DNA of 64,000 nt from Leucobacter triazinivorans (lineage in GTDB: Bacteria; Actinomycetota; Actinomycetes; Actinomycetales; Microbacteriaceae), in the NCBI RefSeq assembly GCF_004208635.1, contig NZ_CP035806.1, positions 1,116,001 through 1,180,000 on the forward strand. Direction: 5' to 3'. Below are positions 16,562 to 25,782 of the stretch, in pieces (positions within the stretch are counted from its first letter, which is position 1; every line of letters begins with the position of its first letter). Below the pieces are notes generated by a model. The model had not been told where the DNA came from, ran no database searches, and saw nothing but the letters and a program-made list of their open reading frames with translations. The translations under genes were made by a program, and so were the position numbers.

Positions 16562-18220
16562 CTACTCGGCCGAACCGAGGTCGGCGGCCCAGGGGTAGTA
16601 GAGGTAGACGAACGACGCGGGGGCTCCCGTGACGGAGCCGTCCATGTAGAGCCGCACCGCGAGGTCGTTGATCGGCACCCAGGGCTGCTGCTCCATCACG
16701 AGCGCCTCGGCCTCGACGGTCAGCTCCGCGCGCCGCTGCGGGTCGGCCTCGGCGAGCGCGGCGTCGAGCGCGGCGTCGATCTCGGCGTCCGAGAACCCGG
16801 CGTAGTTCTGGTCGCTGCCCGTCTTGGCGACGCTCACGAGGTGGAGCAGCGGTTCGGGGGCGCTGAGGTAGTTCGTCGTGACGAACCCGTCGTAGCCCTC
16901 GCGCGCGGCGGGGTCGGAGAAGAACGAGCCGAACTGCGCACTGGGCACGCCGGTCGGTTCGAGGGTGATGCCGAGCTCCTTGGCCCCGTTCGCCATCTCG
17001 TTGAGGATGTCGGCGTAGAAGGAGCGCTCGCTCGGGTATGCGATCTTGATGGGCTGGCTCAGGTCGACGTCGGCCTGCTCGAGCTCGGCCTTCGCGGCCT
17101 CGAGGTCGTAGCTCAGATCCGGCAGCTGCTCGTCGCGCAGATCCTGCACGTCCGCGACCGCATCCCAGGGGGCCTGCGGCACCACGGAGCGCGACGGGGT
17201 GCCGGTGCCCTCGTAGACGGTGTCGGCGATGGCCTGGCGGTCGGTCGCGCGGGTGAGCGCGCGGCGCACGGCCGGATCGCCGAACAGGCCGTTGCCCGTC
17301 GAGATGATGGCCATGATCTGCATGCCCTCGCCGTAGTAGAGCGAGCCGCTCGTGCTGCTCGCGAGCTGGCCGAGCGCCGGCAGCGGCACGTCGTAGGAGC
17401 CCTGGATCTCGCCGGTCGACAGGCCGTTGGCGATGGCGGTCGGGTCGACCACGAATCCGATCTCGATCTCGGCGGCCTTGGCCGCCCGATCCGCGTTCCA
17501 GTATCCGTCGTAGCGGGTCAGCGTGATCGACTGGCCCTGCTTCCAGTCGCCGGGGGTGAACTGGAGCGGGCCGGTGCACATGACGCCGGTGTCGGGGTTG
17601 CCGTAGTTCTCGCCGGCGGCCGTGCGCTGCTCCTGCTGCACGACCACGCCGAGCACCGTGGAGAGCGAGGAGGGCAGCAGCTGGTCGGGCGTCTGCAGGG
17701 TGATGGCGAGCTCCCAGTCGCCCGTCTGCTCGACGTCGACGATGTTCGCGGTGACGCCGCCGGTCCAGTAGCTGCCCTCGGCCGGATCGTTGTGGCGCTT
17801 GAGGGAGTAAACGACGTCGTCCATCGTCATCGGCGAGCCGTCCCAGAACGTGACGTCGTCGCGGATGCCGATCGTCCAGGTGAGGCCGTCCTCGGTCTCG
17901 GCGCCCGTGGCGAGGTTCGGCTGCACCGAGAAGTCGGGCTGCATCTGGAAGAGCGGCTCGCAGAGGTTCGAGACGATCGTGTTCTCGGAGTAGTTGAACG
18001 CCTTGGCCGGGTCCAGGCTGGCGAGTTCTCCGTACGTCGAGTTCCAGGTGGCCCGGTCGAGCTCGCCGCTCGCCTCGGGCGTGAGCTGCACGAGCTCGAG
18101 CGCTCCTCCGTCAGCACCCTCCTGGGCGTCGCCTCCGCGACTGCCGGAGGCGCACCCGGCGAGGGCCAGACCCGTGACGGCAAGCAGGGCGACGGCCGCC
18201 CTCGTCTTCGCAAGTTTCAC
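16562..18220 (-). CDS. Peptide ABC transporter substrate-binding lipoprotein (cassette B)
   Basis: 552-aa SBP_bac_5-family lipoprotein. The GTG start at 18220 follows GGAG 9 nt upstream and gives a clean lipoprotein signal: KLAKTR, hydrophobic core, lipobox LAGC with Cys23. Family blocks include SLDPAKAFNYSEN and the DGSPMTMDDVVYSLKR region. It is the first gene of the cassette B operon and divergent from a LacI-family regulator. It should deliver a peptide-like ligand to the downstream permeases; the ligand is unknown. Confidence 0.9.
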   Translation of the reverse strand: MKLAKTRAAVALLAVTGLALAGCASGSRGGDAQEGADGGALELVQLTPEASGELDRATWNSTYGELASLDPAKAFNYSENTIVSNLCEPLFQMQPDFSVQPNLATGAETEDGLTWTIGIRDDVTFWDGSPMTMDDVVYSLKRHNDPAEGSYWTGGVTANIVDVEQTGDWELAITLQTPDQLLPSSLSTVLGVVVQQEQRTAAGENYGNPDTGVMCTGPLQFTPGDWKQGQSITLTRYDGYWNADRAAKAAEIEIGFVVDPTAIANGLSTGEIQGSYDVPLPALGQLASSTSGSLYYGEGMQIMAIISTGNGLFGDPAVRRALTRATDRQAIADTVYEGTGTPSRSVVPQAPWDAVADVQDLRDEQLPDLSYDLEAAKAELEQADVDLSQPIKIAYPSERSFYADILNEMANGAKELGITLEPTGVPSAQFGSFFSDPAAREGYDGFVTTNYLSAPEPLLHLVSVAKTGSDQNYAGFSDAEIDAALDAALAEADPQRRAELTVEAEALVMEQQPWVPINDLAVRLYMDGSVTGAPASFVYLYYPWAADLGSAE

Positions 18221-18294
18221 GTGAGTTTCTCCATTCGAAGTTTCGTCGTTGAATCCTCTTGATCCGGTCGGCGCCAGATGAAGACCCACCGAGG

Positions 18295-18322
18295 ATGCTA
18301 ACACCCAAAACGGTTTGTGCAA
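18295..18322 (-). promoter_or_regulatory. Predicted promoter of the cassette B operon
   Basis: On the minus strand TTGCAC (18317-18322) and TAGCAT (18295-18300) are 16 bp apart. Two operator copies overlap this interval. Confidence 0.55.
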
Positions 18323-18331
18323 AACGGTTTG
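18306..18331. promoter_or_regulatory. Two LacI-type operators of cassette B
   Basis: The 12-mer CAAAACGGTTTG, a near palindrome with a central CpG, occurs at 18306-18317 and again at 18320-18331, 14 bp apart. One lies between the -35 and -10 boxes of the importer promoter. The core differs from the cassette A site (AAATCGTTTT), so the two regulators probably have separate targets. Confidence 0.7.
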
Positions 18332-18450
18332 GGAAGTGAGCCCGATCGGCTCTCCCCGGTCCTGCCCGCGGCCGGGCCGAGGCCGAACTGAGCCGCCCGA
18401 TCGGCGCCGAGCCCGGCACGAGGGAGGTGCCCTCCGGTCGCTCGACGGGA

Positions 18451-18456
18451 TATCCT
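18451..18456 (+). promoter_or_regulatory. -10 box, leaderless start of the cassette B regulator
   Basis: TATCCT ends 6 nt before GTG 18463, placing transcription start at or beside the start codon. Confidence 0.6.
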
Positions 18457-18462
18457 GGCGGC

Positions 18463-19491
18463 GTGGAGCAGAGTGGCAGGCCGACCATCAGGGATGTGGC
18501 GAGGGCGGCGGGGGTCTCCCCGACGACCGTCTCACACGCGCTCAACGGCAAGGGGATCGTGCGCCGGGAGACGATCGAGCGCATCGAGCAGGTGGCGGCG
18601 GAAATCGGCTATCGGCCGAGCGCCATCGCCCGCGGGCTGCAGCGGTCGCGTCTCGGCCTGCTCGCGCTCGTGATCCGCCCGCTGCACACCCTCGACACGT
18701 TTCTCCCCGAGGGCGTGGACTACTTCCTGCGCATCGCGGGCGCGGCATCGCTCAGTGCGATGGAGCACGGGTACAGCATGATGCTCATCGACGATCCGAC
18801 ACGACCCGGGGTGCCGCTCAGCGCCCTCTCGGCCGACGCCTACATCGTGACGGATCCGTTCGAGAACGACCCCGTGCTGACGATGCTCTCCGAGCAGCGC
18901 ATTCCCTTCGTCACGGTCGGCGCCGATCCCGCGCGCCGCGGCCAGTTCCCCGAGATCGACGAGGGCGACGATCATCAGACCCGGCTCATGCTCACGCACC
19001 TCGCCGACGCCGGGGCCCGCCGCATCGCGCTCGTCACCGGCACCGATCGCAACGACTGGAACCTGGGCTCGCAGCTCACGCTGGCCGAGTGGTGCGCGGC
19101 GCGCGGGCAGCGCCCGCTCGTGATCTCGGTTCCCGAGGTCGAGGGCGAGCGGGTGGGCGACGCCGTGATCGAGCACTTCTTCGGCGGCGACCCCGCCGAG
19201 CACCCGGACGGGATCTTCTGCCTCACCGGTCGCCACGCCGCCGGCGTGACCGCCGCCGCGATCCGGCGGGGGATCCGGGTGCCGGAGGATCTGCTCGTCG
19301 CGGCCGGATCCGGCGCCGTGCAGAACCGCACCTCGCACCCGACGGTCACCACGCTCGACCTCCACCCCGAGGAGATCGCGCAGGTCGCGGTGGAAACCGC
19401 GGTGCGCCTGGCCGAGGGGCGACCGCTCGAGCGTCCCATCTCGACGCCGCCGGCGACGCTCGACGTGCGGGAATCGACCACGCGCGCCTGA
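18463..19491 (+). CDS. LacI-family transcriptional regulator (cassette B)
   Basis: 342-aa regulator with an N-terminal HTH (TIRDVARAAGVSPTTVSHAL, residues 8-27) and an effector domain. I choose the GTG at 18463 because it sits 6 nt after a TATCCT box, giving a leaderless mRNA, and leaves the usual short segment before the HTH. A GTG at 18427 in the same frame is an alternative. It is a clear relative of the regulator at 8992. Divergent from the cassette B importer; two operators lie in between. Confidence 0.88.
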   Translation: MEQSGRPTIRDVARAAGVSPTTVSHALNGKGIVRRETIERIEQVAAEIGYRPSAIARGLQRSRLGLLALVIRPLHTLDTFLPEGVDYFLRIAGAASLSAMEHGYSMMLIDDPTRPGVPLSALSADAYIVTDPFENDPVLTMLSEQRIPFVTVGADPARRGQFPEIDEGDDHQTRLMLTHLADAGARRIALVTGTDRNDWNLGSQLTLAEWCAARGQRPLVISVPEVEGERVGDAVIEHFFGGDPAEHPDGIFCLTGRHAAGVTAAAIRRGIRVPEDLLVAAGSGAVQNRTSHPTVTTLDLHPEEIAQVAVETAVRLAEGRPLERPISTPPATLDVRESTTRA

Positions 19492-19556
19492 TCCGCCCGC
19501 CGCCGCGATCCAGCGCCCCGCCGCACGCCGCTCCCGCTGCGCCGCGCCCGCCGCAC

Positions 19557-19609
19557 GCGCGCCACTAGTTGTCACCACACCGGCCGCGAGGCCGCAACAA
19601 CTGACGCCC
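19557..19609. repeat. 53-bp palindromic element, copy 1
   Basis: One of five copies of an element exactly 53 bp long. It begins GCGCGCCACTAGTTGTCACC and ends CAACAACTGACGCCC, with AGTTGT/ACAACT arms and an inner GGCC/GGCC stem. It is part of a 66-bp direct duplication (19551-19616 and 19635-19700). Confidence 0.85.
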
Positions 19610-19640
19610 GAAGCGCACCACCCCCAGCCAGCACCCGCAC

Positions 19641-19693
19641 GCGCGCCACTAGTTGTCACCACACCGGCCGCGAGGCCGCAACAACTGACGCCC
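19641..19693. repeat. 53-bp palindromic element, copy 2
   Basis: Identical to copy 1 and offset by 84 bp. Both lie between the convergent cassette B regulator and typA genes. Confidence 0.85.
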
Positions 19694-19699
19694 GAAGCG

Positions 19700-19734
19700 C
19701 GCCGCCCCGGCCGGGAACGCCGGCCCGGGCGGCG
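19700..19734 (-). terminator. Hairpin after typA
   Basis: Arms at 19700-19714 and 19720-19734 pair at 14 of 15 positions around a 5-nt loop, starting 12 bp after the typA stop. Strong GC hairpin without a U tract. Confidence 0.65.
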
Positions 19735-19745
19735 CCCGGAACGGA

Positions 19746-21650
19746 CTACTTCTGGTTCTTGAGGCGCGAAGCCGCGCGGGCGCGCAGCGACGCCTCGAGC
19801 TCCACCTTGCGAATGCGCACGGACTCCGGGGTCACCTCGACGCACTCGTCCTCGCGCGCGAACTCGAGGCACTCCTCGAGCGTCAGCCGGCGCGGCGGGG
19901 TCATCGACTCGAAGGTGTCGGCCGTGGAGGAGCGCATGTTCGTGAGCTTCTTCTCCTTGGTGATGTTCACGTCCATGTCCTCGGAGCGCGAGTTCTCACC
20001 GATCACCATGCCCTCGTAGACCTCCTCGGCCGGCTGCACGAAGAAGCTCATGCGCTCCTGGAGGTTCATGATGGCGAACGGCGTGGCCACACCCGAGCGG
20101 TCCGCCACGATCGAGCCGTTGTTGCGGGTCGTGATCACACCGGCCCACTCGCCGTAGCCGTGCGCGATCGCGTTCGCGATGCCCGTGCCGCGCGTGATGG
20201 TCATGAACTCCGAGCGGAAGCCGATGAGCCCGCGCGACGGCACGATGAATTCCATGCGCACCCAGCCGGTGCCGTTGTTCACCATGTTCTCCATACGGCC
20301 CTTGCGGGCGGCGAGCAGCTGGGTGATCGCGCCGAGGTGCTCCTCGGGGGTGTCGATCGTGAGGTGCTCGTAGGGCTCGTGCTTCTTGCCGTCGACCTCC
20401 TTGGTGACCACCTGCGGCTTGCCGACGGTAAGCTCGAAGCCCTCCCGGCGCATGTTCTCGACGAGGATCGCGAGCGCCAGCTCGCCGCGGCCCTGCACCT
20501 CCCAGGCGTCGGGGCGGTCGGTGTTCAGCACGCGCAGCGACACGTTGCCGATGAGCTCGCGGTCGAGGCGATCCTTGATCATGCGCGCGGTGAGCTTGTG
20601 CCCCTTCACCTTGCCGACGAGCGGCGAGGTGTTGGCGCCGATGGTCATCGAGATCGCGGGCTCGTCCACCGTGATGGTGGGCAGCGGGCGCACGTCGTCG
20701 GCGTCGGCGATGGTCTCGCCGATGGTGATGTCCTCGATGCCGGCGATCGCGACGATGTCGCCGGGGCCGGCCTGCTCCGCCGGGTAGCGGGTGAGCGCCT
20801 TCGTGAGCATGAGCTCCGTGATGCGCACGTTCTGCACCGAGCCGTCGTGCTTCACCCAGGCGACCGTCTCGCCCTTCTTGATCCAGCCGTGGTGCACGCG
20901 CAGCAGCGCGATGCGGCCGAGGAACGGCGAGGAGTCGAGGTTGGTGACGTGGGCCTGCAGCGGATGCGCGTCGTCGTAGGAGGGGGCGGGCACGCGCTCG
21001 AGGATCGTCTCGAAGAGCGGCTCGAGATCGGGGGTGTCGGGCAGCGAGCCGTCGGCGGGGCGCGTGTGCGACGCCGCACCGGCGCGCCCCGAGAGGTAGA
21101 CGGTGGGCACGTCGAGCACGGCGTCGACGTCGATGTCGGGGTGATCCTCGGAGAGATCGGAGGCGAGCCCGAGCAGCAGATCCTGCGCCTCTCCCTCGAC
21201 CTCCTCGATACGCGCGTCGGGGCGGTCGGTCTTGTTGACCGCGAGGATCACGGGCAGGTGCGCCTCGAGCGCCTTGCGCAGCACGAAGCGGGTCTGGGGC
21301 AGCGGCCCCTCCGAGGCGTCGACGAGCAGCACGACGCCGTCGACCATCGAGAGCGCGCGCTCCACCTCGCCGCCGAAGTCGGCGTGCCCGGGGGTGTCGA
21401 CCACGTTGATGACGATGGGGCCGTTCTTCGCGTGCGCACCCTCGTAGCTGATCGCGGTGTTCTTCGCGAGGATCGTGATGCCCTTCTCGCGCTCGAGATC
21501 GTTGGAGTCCATGACTCGGTCGTCGACCTCGGCGTGGGCGTCGAAGGAATTGGTCTGACGCAGCATGGCGTCGACGAGTGTGGTCTTGCCGTGATCGACG
21601 TGGGCGACGATGGCGACGTTGCGGAGGTCTTCGCGGGTGGCGAGAGCCAT
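19746..21650 (-). CDS. typA: Translational GTPase TypA/BipA
   Basis: 634-aa ribosome-associated GTPase, full length for the family. G1 is AHVDHGKTT (residues 16-24), G3 is [15 protein letters not shown] and G4 is NKTD; EF-Tu-like domain 2, EF-G-like domains and the TypA-specific C-terminal region follow ([35 protein letters not shown]). The start MALATRED is the usual one in Actinobacteria. It assists ribosome assembly and stress or cold adaptation in other bacteria. It is monocistronic: hairpins follow it and a divergent MFS gene precedes it. Confidence 0.97.
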   Translation of the reverse strand: MALATREDLRNVAIVAHVDHGKTTLVDAMLRQTNSFDAHAEVDDRVMDSNDLEREKGITILAKNTAISYEGAHAKNGPIVINVVDTPGHADFGGEVERALSMVDGVVLLVDASEGPLPQTRFVLRKALEAHLPVILAVNKTDRPDARIEEVEGEAQDLLLGLASDLSEDHPDIDVDAVLDVPTVYLSGRAGAASHTRPADGSLPDTPDLEPLFETILERVPAPSYDDAHPLQAHVTNLDSSPFLGRIALLRVHHGWIKKGETVAWVKHDGSVQNVRITELMLTKALTRYPAEQAGPGDIVAIAGIEDITIGETIADADDVRPLPTITVDEPAISMTIGANTSPLVGKVKGHKLTARMIKDRLDRELIGNVSLRVLNTDRPDAWEVQGRGELALAILVENMRREGFELTVGKPQVVTKEVDGKKHEPYEHLTIDTPEEHLGAITQLLAARKGRMENMVNNGTGWVRMEFIVPSRGLIGFRSEFMTITRGTGIANAIAHGYGEWAGVITTRNNGSIVADRSGVATPFAIMNLQERMSFFVQPAEEVYEGMVIGENSRSEDMDVNITKEKKLTNMRSSTADTFESMTPPRRLTLEECLEFAREDECVEVTPESVRIRKVELEASLRARAASRLKNQK

Positions 21651-21749
21651 AGAGGTGGAGTCCTAACGAGACGAGCGGATCGCCGGCGCGGCAGGATGCC
21701 GGGCGCGACCGGGACGCGAGCCCGGCGCACCAGAAGAAGCCGACGTACT

Positions 21750-21755
21750 ATCATA
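21750..21755 (-). promoter_or_regulatory. Possible -10 box of typA
   Basis: TATGAT on the minus strand about 100 bp before the typA start. It would give a 90-nt leader; no other good box is nearer. Confidence 0.4.
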
Positions 21756-21807
21756 TCGGATCGCAGCGGAGCCCCCTGAGAAATCGAGCACATCGCCCAG
21801 GATCGTA

Positions 21808-21813
21808 TATGAT
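21808..21813 (+). promoter_or_regulatory. -10 box, leaderless start of the MFS exporter
   Basis: TATGAT ends 6 nt before ATG 21820, and no ribosome site is present. Confidence 0.6.
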
Positions 21814-21819
21814 CCGAGT

Positions 21820-23010
21820 ATGGCCGCACCTCCCCAGCTGACGCGCGGGCTGCTCGCGGTCCTCTCGTTCCTGGCCGCGGTGGGCCCCTTCGCCACCGAT
21901 ATGTATCTCGCGTCGTTCACCTCGATAGCTCGGGATCTGGGCGCGCAGCCCTCATCCGTGCAGCTCACCCTGACGGCGTTCCTCATCGGCATGGGAGTGG
22001 GCCAGCTGCTGCTCGGCCCGCTCTCCGACCAGTGCGGCAGGCGGCCCGTGCTCGTCGTTGCGCTCGCGGTCTTCGCGGCGGCGAGCATCGCGATGGTCTT
22101 CTCCCCCGACATCGGGATCTTCATCGCGCTCCGCGCGGTGCAGGGCATCGCGGGATCCGCCGGCGTCGTCGTCTCGCGCGCCATCGCGGTCGACCTCTCC
22201 TCGGGCGCGGCCGCGATCCGCGCGATCAGCCTCATCGCGATGTTCGTGGGGCTCGGCCCGCTCGTCGCTCCCCCTGTGGGAGGCGCGATCCTCGTCGTCG
22301 GCGACTGGCGCGCGGTGCTCGCGTCGCTCGCCGCGATCGCTTCCGCGATGTTCGTGCTCGCCGCGGTGTTCGTACCGGAGTCGCTGCCCCGCGAGTCCCG
22401 CCGCGACGCGGGGGTGCGCACGGCGCTCCGGAGTTTCGGAGGGCTGCTCGGAACCGGCCGGTTCGTGCTGCTCATGTGCGTCTTCGGGCTCGGGTTCGGC
22501 AGCATGATGTCGTACATCTCGGCGTCGCCGTTCGTGGGCCAGGTGATGCTCGGGATGCCGCCCCTCCTCTACTCCCTCGCGTTCGCCACGGGCGCCGCGG
22601 CGATGATCCTCGCCAACTCGATCAACGCGGGCCTGGCCGGGCGAGTACCCGCCCACCGCATGCTCGTCATCGGCACGACGATCTCCGCGATCGCGGGCGC
22701 CGCACTCACGCTGCTCTCGCTGAGCGGCACCCTCTCACCGACGTCGTTCATCGTCTGCGCCTTCGCCCTGACCGGCGGAACTGGCCTCACGATGTCGAAC
22801 TCGAGCGCCATCGCGCTGTCGCTCTCCGGCGCCTCCCGCGGCTCGGGATCCGCCCTGCTGGGCGCCTCGCAGTTCGCCGTGGGGGGCCTCGCCTCGCCCC
22901 TCGTGGGCGCCTGGGGCGAGCACACCGCGCTGCCCATGGCGCTCTTCGTGCTCACCGCGACGACGCTCGCCTGCGCGGGTGCGCTGCGCTACGCGCGTCT
23001 CGCGAGCTAG
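21820..23010 (+). CDS. MFS drug-resistance transporter, Bcr/CflA type
   Basis: 396-aa DHA1-family exporter with 12 predicted helices. Helix 1 contains AVGPFATDMYLASF, typical of Bcr/CflA proteins. Motif A after helix 2 is GPLSDQCGRRPV (about residues 66-77) and motif C-like Gly/Pro residues occur in helix 5 (GLGPLVAPPVGG). Members export bicyclomycin, sulfonamides, chloramphenicol or peptides by proton antiport; the substrate here is unknown. It is leaderless and convergent with the peptide importer at 23078. Confidence 0.88.
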   Translation: MAAPPQLTRGLLAVLSFLAAVGPFATDMYLASFTSIARDLGAQPSSVQLTLTAFLIGMGVGQLLLGPLSDQCGRRPVLVVALAVFAAASIAMVFSPDIGIFIALRAVQGIAGSAGVVVSRAIAVDLSSGAAAIRAISLIAMFVGLGPLVAPPVGGAILVVGDWRAVLASLAAIASAMFVLAAVFVPESLPRESRRDAGVRTALRSFGGLLGTGRFVLLMCVFGLGFGSMMSYISASPFVGQVMLGMPPLLYSLAFATGAAAMILANSINAGLAGRVPAHRMLVIGTTISAIAGAALTLLSLSGTLSPTSFIVCAFALTGGTGLTMSNSSAIALSLSGASRGSGSALLGASQFAVGGLASPLVGAWGEHTALPMALFVLTATTLACAGALRYARLAS

Positions 23011-23011
23011 G

Positions 23012-23058
23012 GGCGCCGCGGCGCGGCGGCGGCACGAGCCCGCAACTCCCGCGGCGCC
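23012..23058. terminator. Possible bidirectional terminator
   Basis: GGCGCCGCGG (23012-23021) pairs with CCGCGGCGCC (23049-23058) across a 27-nt loop; the first arm is itself part of a 12-bp palindrome. It lies between convergent genes. Confidence 0.4.
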
Positions 23059-23077
23059 GGCTCGCCGCAGCCCCGCC

Positions 23078-24802
23078 TCAGCCGATCCCGAGCTCGATCT
23101 GCGCCCCCGGGATCGCCGCGAGCAGGTTCTTCGTGTACTCCTGCTGCGGGTTCTCGAAGACCTGCTCGGTCGTGGCCTGCTCGACGATGCGCCCCTGCTG
23201 CATCACGCAGACACGGTCTGCGATGAGCCGCACCACCGCGAGATCGTGGGTGATGAAGAGATAGGTGAGCCCGAGCTCCCGCTGCAGCTCGGCGAGCAGA
23301 TCGAGGATCTGCGCCTGCACGAGCACGTCGAGCGCCGAGACCGCCTCGTCGAGCACGAGGATGTCGGGCTTGAGCGCCAGCCCGCGGGCCACGGCGACGC
23401 GCTGCCGCTGGCCGCCGGAGAGCTCGTTCGGGTAGCGCGTCGCGAGTTCGCGCGGCAGCGCGACCTGGTCGAGCAGCTCGAGCACGCGCGCCTTGCGGCT
23501 CGCGGTGTCGCCCACCCCGTGGATCTTCAGCGGCTCCATGATCGTGTTGCCGATGTTGTGCAGCGGATCGAGCGAGCCGTACGGATCCTGGAACACCGGC
23601 TGCAGCGTGCGGCGCAGGTCGAAGAGCCGCTTGCCGGAGAGGCCGGCGGTCTCCTGCCCCGCGATGCGGATCGAGCCCGAGCTCGGTTCCTCGAGCTGCA
23701 GCACCATCTTGGCGATGGTCGACTTGCCCGAGCCGGATTCGCCCACGAGCGCCATGGTCTCACCGCGATTCACGGTGAAGGTGGCGTCGCGCACCGCGTG
23801 GAAATCCTCGTGGCCGAAGCTCCCCTTGCGCAGCTTGTAGATCTTGCCCAGGCCCGAGACCTCGATCATGGGCTCGCCCTGGCCCACCGCGGGCTTCTCC
23901 TCCTCGGCGAGCACCGAGAGGTCGAAGGACTCCGTGGGCGCGGCCGGCAGCTCGGCGTCGGAGCCGATGCGTCGCGAGGCCAGGCTGGGAGCCGCGGCGA
24001 CCAGGCGCTTCGTGTAGGGGTGCCGCGGGTTCTGCAGGATCTCGCGGCTCGGGCCCGCCTCGACGATGTTGCCCTGGTACATCACGATGAGCTTCTCGGC
24101 CCGCTCGGCCGCGAGACCCAGATCATGCGTGATGAACACCACCGCGGTGCCGAGCTCTCCGGTCAGCTTCGCGAGGTGGTCCAGCACCACGCGCTGCACG
24201 GTCACGTCGAGTGCCGATGTCGGCTCGTCGGCGATCAGCAGCTGCGGCTGCGCGGCGAGACCGATGCCGATGAGCGCGCGCTGCTTCATGCCGCCGGAGA
24301 ACTGGTGCGGGTACTGCTTCATGCGCTGCGCGGCGTTCTGCAGGCCGGCCTGCTCGAGCACCTCGACGGCGCGCTGCTTCACGGCGCGACGGCCCTTGGC
24401 CAGCCCGTTGGCGCGCACGGCCTCCTCGACCTGGAAGCCGACGGACCACACGGGGTTGAGGTTCGACATCGGATCCTGCGGCACGAGACCGATCTCGCGG
24501 CCGCGGATCGACTCCATCTCCTTGCGGGAGACGCCGACGAGCTCGCGCCCGTTCCAGCGCACGGAGCCTCCGGTGATGCGCCCGGTGCCCGGCAGGAGGT
24601 TGATGACCGCGTGCATCGTGGTCGACTTGCCGGAGCCCGACTCGCCCACGATCGCGACGGTCTCACCGGGGTAGACGTCGAAGTCGACGCCGTGCACGAC
24701 CTCCTTGAGGACCTTGTCGACCTTGAACGCGACCTCGAGGTCTCGCACGCTCAGCAGTGGCTGCATGTATGACTGTCCGCTCTCGGTGTTCGTCGCGCTC
24801 AT
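23078..24802 (-). CDS. Oligopeptide ABC transporter, fused OppD-OppF ATPase
   Basis: 574-aa protein with two complete ABC domains. Domain 1 has Walker A GESGSGKST near residue 52, signature QFSGGMKQR and Walker B LLIADEPTSALD. Domain 2 starts near residue 300, with Walker A GESGSGKST, signature ELSGGQRQR and Walker B ILVLDEAVSALD. Each domain is followed by the oligopeptide-type C-terminal segment. ATG at 24802 overlaps the permease stop by 4 bp; the frame is open further upstream but only as a shadow of the permease gene. The fusion replaces the separate DppD and DppF proteins of the other two importers here. Confidence 0.92.
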   Translation of the reverse strand: MSATNTESGQSYMQPLLSVRDLEVAFKVDKVLKEVVHGVDFDVYPGETVAIVGESGSGKSTTMHAVINLLPGTGRITGGSVRWNGRELVGVSRKEMESIRGREIGLVPQDPMSNLNPVWSVGFQVEEAVRANGLAKGRRAVKQRAVEVLEQAGLQNAAQRMKQYPHQFSGGMKQRALIGIGLAAQPQLLIADEPTSALDVTVQRVVLDHLAKLTGELGTAVVFITHDLGLAAERAEKLIVMYQGNIVEAGPSREILQNPRHPYTKRLVAAAPSLASRRIGSDAELPAAPTESFDLSVLAEEEKPAVGQGEPMIEVSGLGKIYKLRKGSFGHEDFHAVRDATFTVNRGETMALVGESGSGKSTIAKMVLQLEEPSSGSIRIAGQETAGLSGKRLFDLRRTLQPVFQDPYGSLDPLHNIGNTIMEPLKIHGVGDTASRKARVLELLDQVALPRELATRYPNELSGGQRQRVAVARGLALKPDILVLDEAVSALDVLVQAQILDLLAELQRELGLTYLFITHDLAVVRLIADRVCVMQQGRIVEQATTEQVFENPQQEYTKNLLAAIPGAQIELGIG

Positions 24803-25782
24803 CGGCGGGCCCTCGCCTTCGGATCGAGGGCGTCGCGCACGACCTCGCCCAGCATGACGAAGCCGAGCACGGTGATGCTGAGCGCCAGCGACGGATAGAT
24901 GAGGGGCATCGGATCGGTGCGCAGCGACAGCTGCGCAGCGCTGATGTCGTTGCCCCAGCTGATGAACTGCCCCGGCGGCAGGCCGACGCCGAGGAACGAC
25001 AGAGTGGCCTCGGCCACGATCGCCGACGACAGCGAGAGCGTGGTCACCACGATCGCCGGGGCCAGACCGTTCGGCAGCACGTGCCGCACGAGCGTCGCGA
25101 ACCGCGAGAGGCCGAGGGACTCGGCGGCCATCACGAAGTCGGCGTTCTTGACGCGGAGGATCTCTCCGCGCACGATGCGCGCGGTGATGGGCCACGAGAA
25201 TCCGCCGATGGCGAAGGCGATCACGAGCGGGTTGCGGTAGTCCTGCATCACGCTCATCACCACGACCGCGGCGAGGATGTAGGGAATCGAGAAGAAGACG
25301 TCGCCGATGCGGGAGAGCACCGTGTCGACGAATCCGCCGAAGAAGCCGGCGAGCGCTCCCATGACGGTGCCGACGACGAAGGTGATCGCGATCACGATCA
25401 GACCGACCGATACCGATGTCGAGGCGCCGTAGACGATGCGGGCGTAGACGTCGTACCCCTGCTTCGTGAAGCCGAGCGGGTGGCCGGGCTCGGGGGCGCC
25501 GTTCGAGTTGGCGAGCGAGCTCGCCCGCGGATCCACCGAGGTGAACCACCCCGGGAAGAGCGAGACGAGCACGACGAGCAGGATGATCGCGGCGGAGATC
25601 CAGAACATGGGCCGGCGGCGCATGTCGCGCCACGCGTCGAGCCACAGGTTCGACTTCTTCTCGCGGATCCGGACCGCGTCGACGGAGGCGACGGGCGTCT
25701 CGTCGACGGGAGCGACGAAGTGCTCGATGGGCGGGCGCTGCGCGCCCGCGGACTGATTGCTGGAGTTCTTCGGCTCAGGCAT
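24799..25782 (-). CDS. Oligopeptide ABC transporter permease, OppC-like
   Basis: 327-aa membrane subunit with a long polar N-terminus (about 55 residues), a first helix near 60-80, the GYDVYARIVYGASTSV block and five more helices. The EAA loop with AESLGLSRFATLVRHVLPN is near residues 215-240. It overlaps the OppB-like gene by 8 bp. Confidence 0.92.
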   Translation of the reverse strand: MPEPKNSSNQSAGAQRPPIEHFVAPVDETPVASVDAVRIREKKSNLWLDAWRDMRRRPMFWISAAIILLVVLVSLFPGWFTSVDPRASSLANSNGAPEPGHPLGFTKQGYDVYARIVYGASTSVSVGLIVIAITFVVGTVMGALAGFFGGFVDTVLSRIGDVFFSIPYILAAVVVMSVMQDYRNPLVIAFAIGGFSWPITARIVRGEILRVKNADFVMAAESLGLSRFATLVRHVLPNGLAPAIVVTTLSLSSAIVAEATLSFLGVGLPPGQFISWGNDISAAQLSLRTDPMPLIYPSLALSITVLGFVMLGEVVRDALDPKARARR

